A stretch of DNA of 24,441 nt from CAZJDM01 sp964544765 (GTDB lineage Bacteria > Bdellovibrionota_B > Oligoflexia > CAYFLR01): positions 1-24,441 of the forward strand of contig CAZJDM010000056.1 in the NCBI GenBank assembly GCA_964544765.1, read 5' to 3'. The notes beneath the pieces were generated by a model. The model saw only the letters and a program-made list of their open reading frames with translations. It had not been told where the DNA came from and did not search any database. Positions within the stretch are counted from its first letter, which is position 1. Every line of letters begins with the position of its first letter. Positions 23,296 to 24,441 of this stretch are shown piece by piece. Made by a program: the position numbers and the translations under genes.

Positions 23296-23562
23296 ATGAA
23301 AAGTGAGGTTAGAAATTATTTAGCCAAAATTGGTCGCCATGGTGGTAGGAAGAGTAAGCGTAATTTGGATTCGTATACCGCTAAAAAGATGGTCATGGTT
23401 AGAGAGGCTAAAAAAGCTTTCAAGAAATATTATAATCAGTGTTTTTGGTCCTATGACCCTGATTTAAATATAAACTTATCAAATGTCCATTGGGTTGGTG
23501 AACAGTTACTGAAACATGGAGGAATGTCTTTGTGGGAGTTGGGGAATAAATTATGCCGGTAA
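23296..23562 (+). CDS. small basic partner of the AbiEii-like nucleotidyltransferase (putative antitoxin)
   Basis: 88 aa, strongly basic. A Gly/Arg/Lys-rich stretch GRHGGRKSKR (13-22) that could bind nucleic acid is followed by a basic helix (about 28-46, AKKMVMVREAKKAFKKYY), then the striking CFWSYDPDL (49-57), and a helix ending WELGNKLCR. From memory, small proteins with this CFWSYDP motif occur immediately upstream of AbiEii-type genes in diverse bacteria; I cannot name a characterised member. It lacks the winged-helix layout and the length of AbiEi, the usual partner. GAGGTG (23285-23290) supports the start. It overlaps the next gene by ten bases (ATGCCGGTAA), as tightly coupled toxin-antitoxin pairs do. 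The function is inferred from context. Confidence 0.85.
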   Translation: MKSEVRNYLAKIGRHGGRKSKRNLDSYTAKKMVMVREAKKAFKKYYNQCFWSYDPDLNINLSNVHWVGEQLLKHGGMSLWELGNKLCR

Positions 23563-24347
23563 CAACATTTCAACTAGAGTTATTAAAATTATTGGCTGTA
23601 AATAGATCAGAAGACAGTCACTTAGCCGGAGGCAGCGCTCTTCATTTTGAACCTCATTCTATTAGATATAGTAATGATTTAGATTTTTTTCATGATTCTG
23701 AGCAAAGAGTTGACGTAGCTTTCAGTCAAGATCAGCAGTTATTACAAGAAAATAAATATATTTTAAACATAGAGTTGAAAAGAGTGGGTTATATCAGAGC
23801 CATTATAAGTAAAAATCAAGAATCAACTAAAATTGAATGGGCACATGATTCTGCATGGAGGTTTTTACCGGTTCTCTATAGTGAAGATCGTGGTTATTAT
23901 TTACATCCGATTGATTTAGCTATTAATAAGGTTCTAGCATTAGCAGGTAGAGATGAGCCCAGAGATTATCTAGATATTCATGATATTCATAAAAGAATAT
24001 TAAGTTTAGGGGCCCTTTGTTGGGCAGCATGTGGGAAGGATCCAGGATTTACCCCTTTTTCTCTTTTAGAGATGTTACGTAGACGAGGAAAATATCGCTT
24101 GGAAGATTTTTCTCGCTTGAGACTAAATATTGAAATAGATTTAATTGGCTTAAAAAATGATTGGCTTAAAATGTTAGATGAAGCAGAAGCATTTATTAGC
24201 TCAAGTCCTCCCGCGGAAGTAGGTTGCATATACTATTCTTCAAATGAAAATGAATTCATCACTCCCCCTATTAAAGATAGAGATAATGCTATTGTTCCCC
24301 ACTACGGAACATTAAAAGGTGTTTGGCCCAAGGTTTATAGGGAATAA
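23553..24347 (+). CDS. AbiEii-like nucleotidyltransferase (toxin-like)
   Basis: 264 aa of the AbiEii/nucleotidyltransferase fold group. Motif I is AGGSALHF (25-32); after a short spacer comes R38-Y-S-N-D42-L-D44-F, with D42 and D44 as metal ligands. The later LHPIDLAINKVLALAGRDEPRDYLDIHDI (117-145) carries K126 and the conserved RD..D of this family (D138, D141). AbiEii toxins transfer nucleotides to tRNA or similar targets and act in type IV toxin-antitoxin or phage-exclusion systems; the target here is unknown. The C-terminal ~60 residues (215-264) are proline/tyrosine-rich and not part of the fold I recognise. The start overlaps the upstream gene by ten bases. Confidence 0.88.
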   Translation: MPVTTFQLELLKLLAVNRSEDSHLAGGSALHFEPHSIRYSNDLDFFHDSEQRVDVAFSQDQQLLQENKYILNIELKRVGYIRAIISKNQESTKIEWAHDSAWRFLPVLYSEDRGYYLHPIDLAINKVLALAGRDEPRDYLDIHDIHKRILSLGALCWAACGKDPGFTPFSLLEMLRRRGKYRLEDFSRLRLNIEIDLIGLKNDWLKMLDEAEAFISSSPPAEVGCIYYSSNENEFITPPIKDRDNAIVPHYGTLKGVWPKVYRE

Positions 24348-24386
24348 TATATGATACTATTATTGAGTGTTAGGCTAGGAACTACC

Positions 24387-24440
24387 TCACCATTGTCCTA
24401 AAAAACGACTAACTTTAGCAGGATTAACATGAGCCGTAAC
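24387..24440 (-). CDS. possible 3' end of a gene entering from the right edge
   Basis: On the minus strand an open frame runs from the window edge for 17 codons (ending VNPAKVSRFLGQW) to a TGA at 24387-24389. The composition looks protein-like, but 17 codons is too short to distinguish from chance. I see nothing else in the final 94 bases after the nucleotidyltransferase. Confidence 0.2.
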   Translation of the reverse strand, partial: VTAHVNPAKVSRFLGQW

Positions 24441-24441
24441 T

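Noticed and set aside
1..24441. tRNA, rRNA, CRISPR array, insertion sequence or integrase
   Set aside because: I looked for clover-leaf and CCA-type ends in the spacers, regularly spaced repeats, and transposase or recombinase motifs, and found none. By-eye inspection could miss a degraded copy.

Overview
The window is an AT-rich, gene-dense piece of a bacterial chromosome. It comes from a draft assembly, because a run of ten N lies at 23080-23089. Nearly all recognisable genes are core housekeeping genes: PEP carboxykinase, QueA, GatCAB, MtnA, thioredoxin, MltG, OMP decarboxylase, phosphoglucomutase and a PBP4-type carboxypeptidase. An LPS-core-kinase-like protein, a probable lipoprotein, MltG and PBP4 together point to a Gram-negative envelope. 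GatCAB suggests that Asn-tRNA and/or Gln-tRNA are made by transamidation. The phylum cannot be fixed by eye; a deep-branching Gram-negative such as a Bdellovibrionota- or SAR324-like lineage is only a guess. No rRNA, tRNA, CRISPR array, transposase or integrase was seen. No stretch above 300 bases lacks a gene; the longest spacers are the first 218 bases and about 190 bases before trxA.

Layout. (1) 1-3915, plus strand: pckA ending in a textbook intrinsic terminator, a YjbQ-family gene, a radical SAM/SPASM protein and a small probable lipoprotein. (2) 3929-5053, minus: queA, divergent from (3) 5233-10885, plus: gatC-gatA-gatB-mtnA-serine hydrolase, a tight run with a 44-nt gatA/gatB overlap and a 2-nt mtnA/hydrolase gap. 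(4) 11075-11404, plus: trxA, whose terminator lies inside the end of the convergent neighbour. (5) 11463-13797, minus: an RfaY-like kinase, mltG and a coiled-coil protein. (6) 13936-15932, plus: a PduO-type cobalamin adenosyltransferase and a two-TM coiled-coil membrane protein, abutting (7) 15933-23162, minus: dacB-like, phosphoglucomutase (1-nt overlap), a Cys-rich Sel1/Hcp-like protein, pyrF and an alpha/beta hydrolase. (8) 23296-24347, plus: an 88-aa basic protein overlapping an AbiEii-like nucleotidyltransferase, driven by the best promoter in the window.

Two things stand out. The last module looks like a toxin-antitoxin or defence pair in which the usual AbiEi partner is replaced by a small basic protein with a GRHGGRKS stretch and a CFWSYDP motif; it is the best candidate for a little-described system. 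Also, several conserved enzymes (QueA, GatA twice, cobalamin adenosyltransferase, PyrF) carry Asn/Ser-rich extra loops, some encoded by short tandem repeats, which suggests lineage-wide repeat-driven loop expansion.
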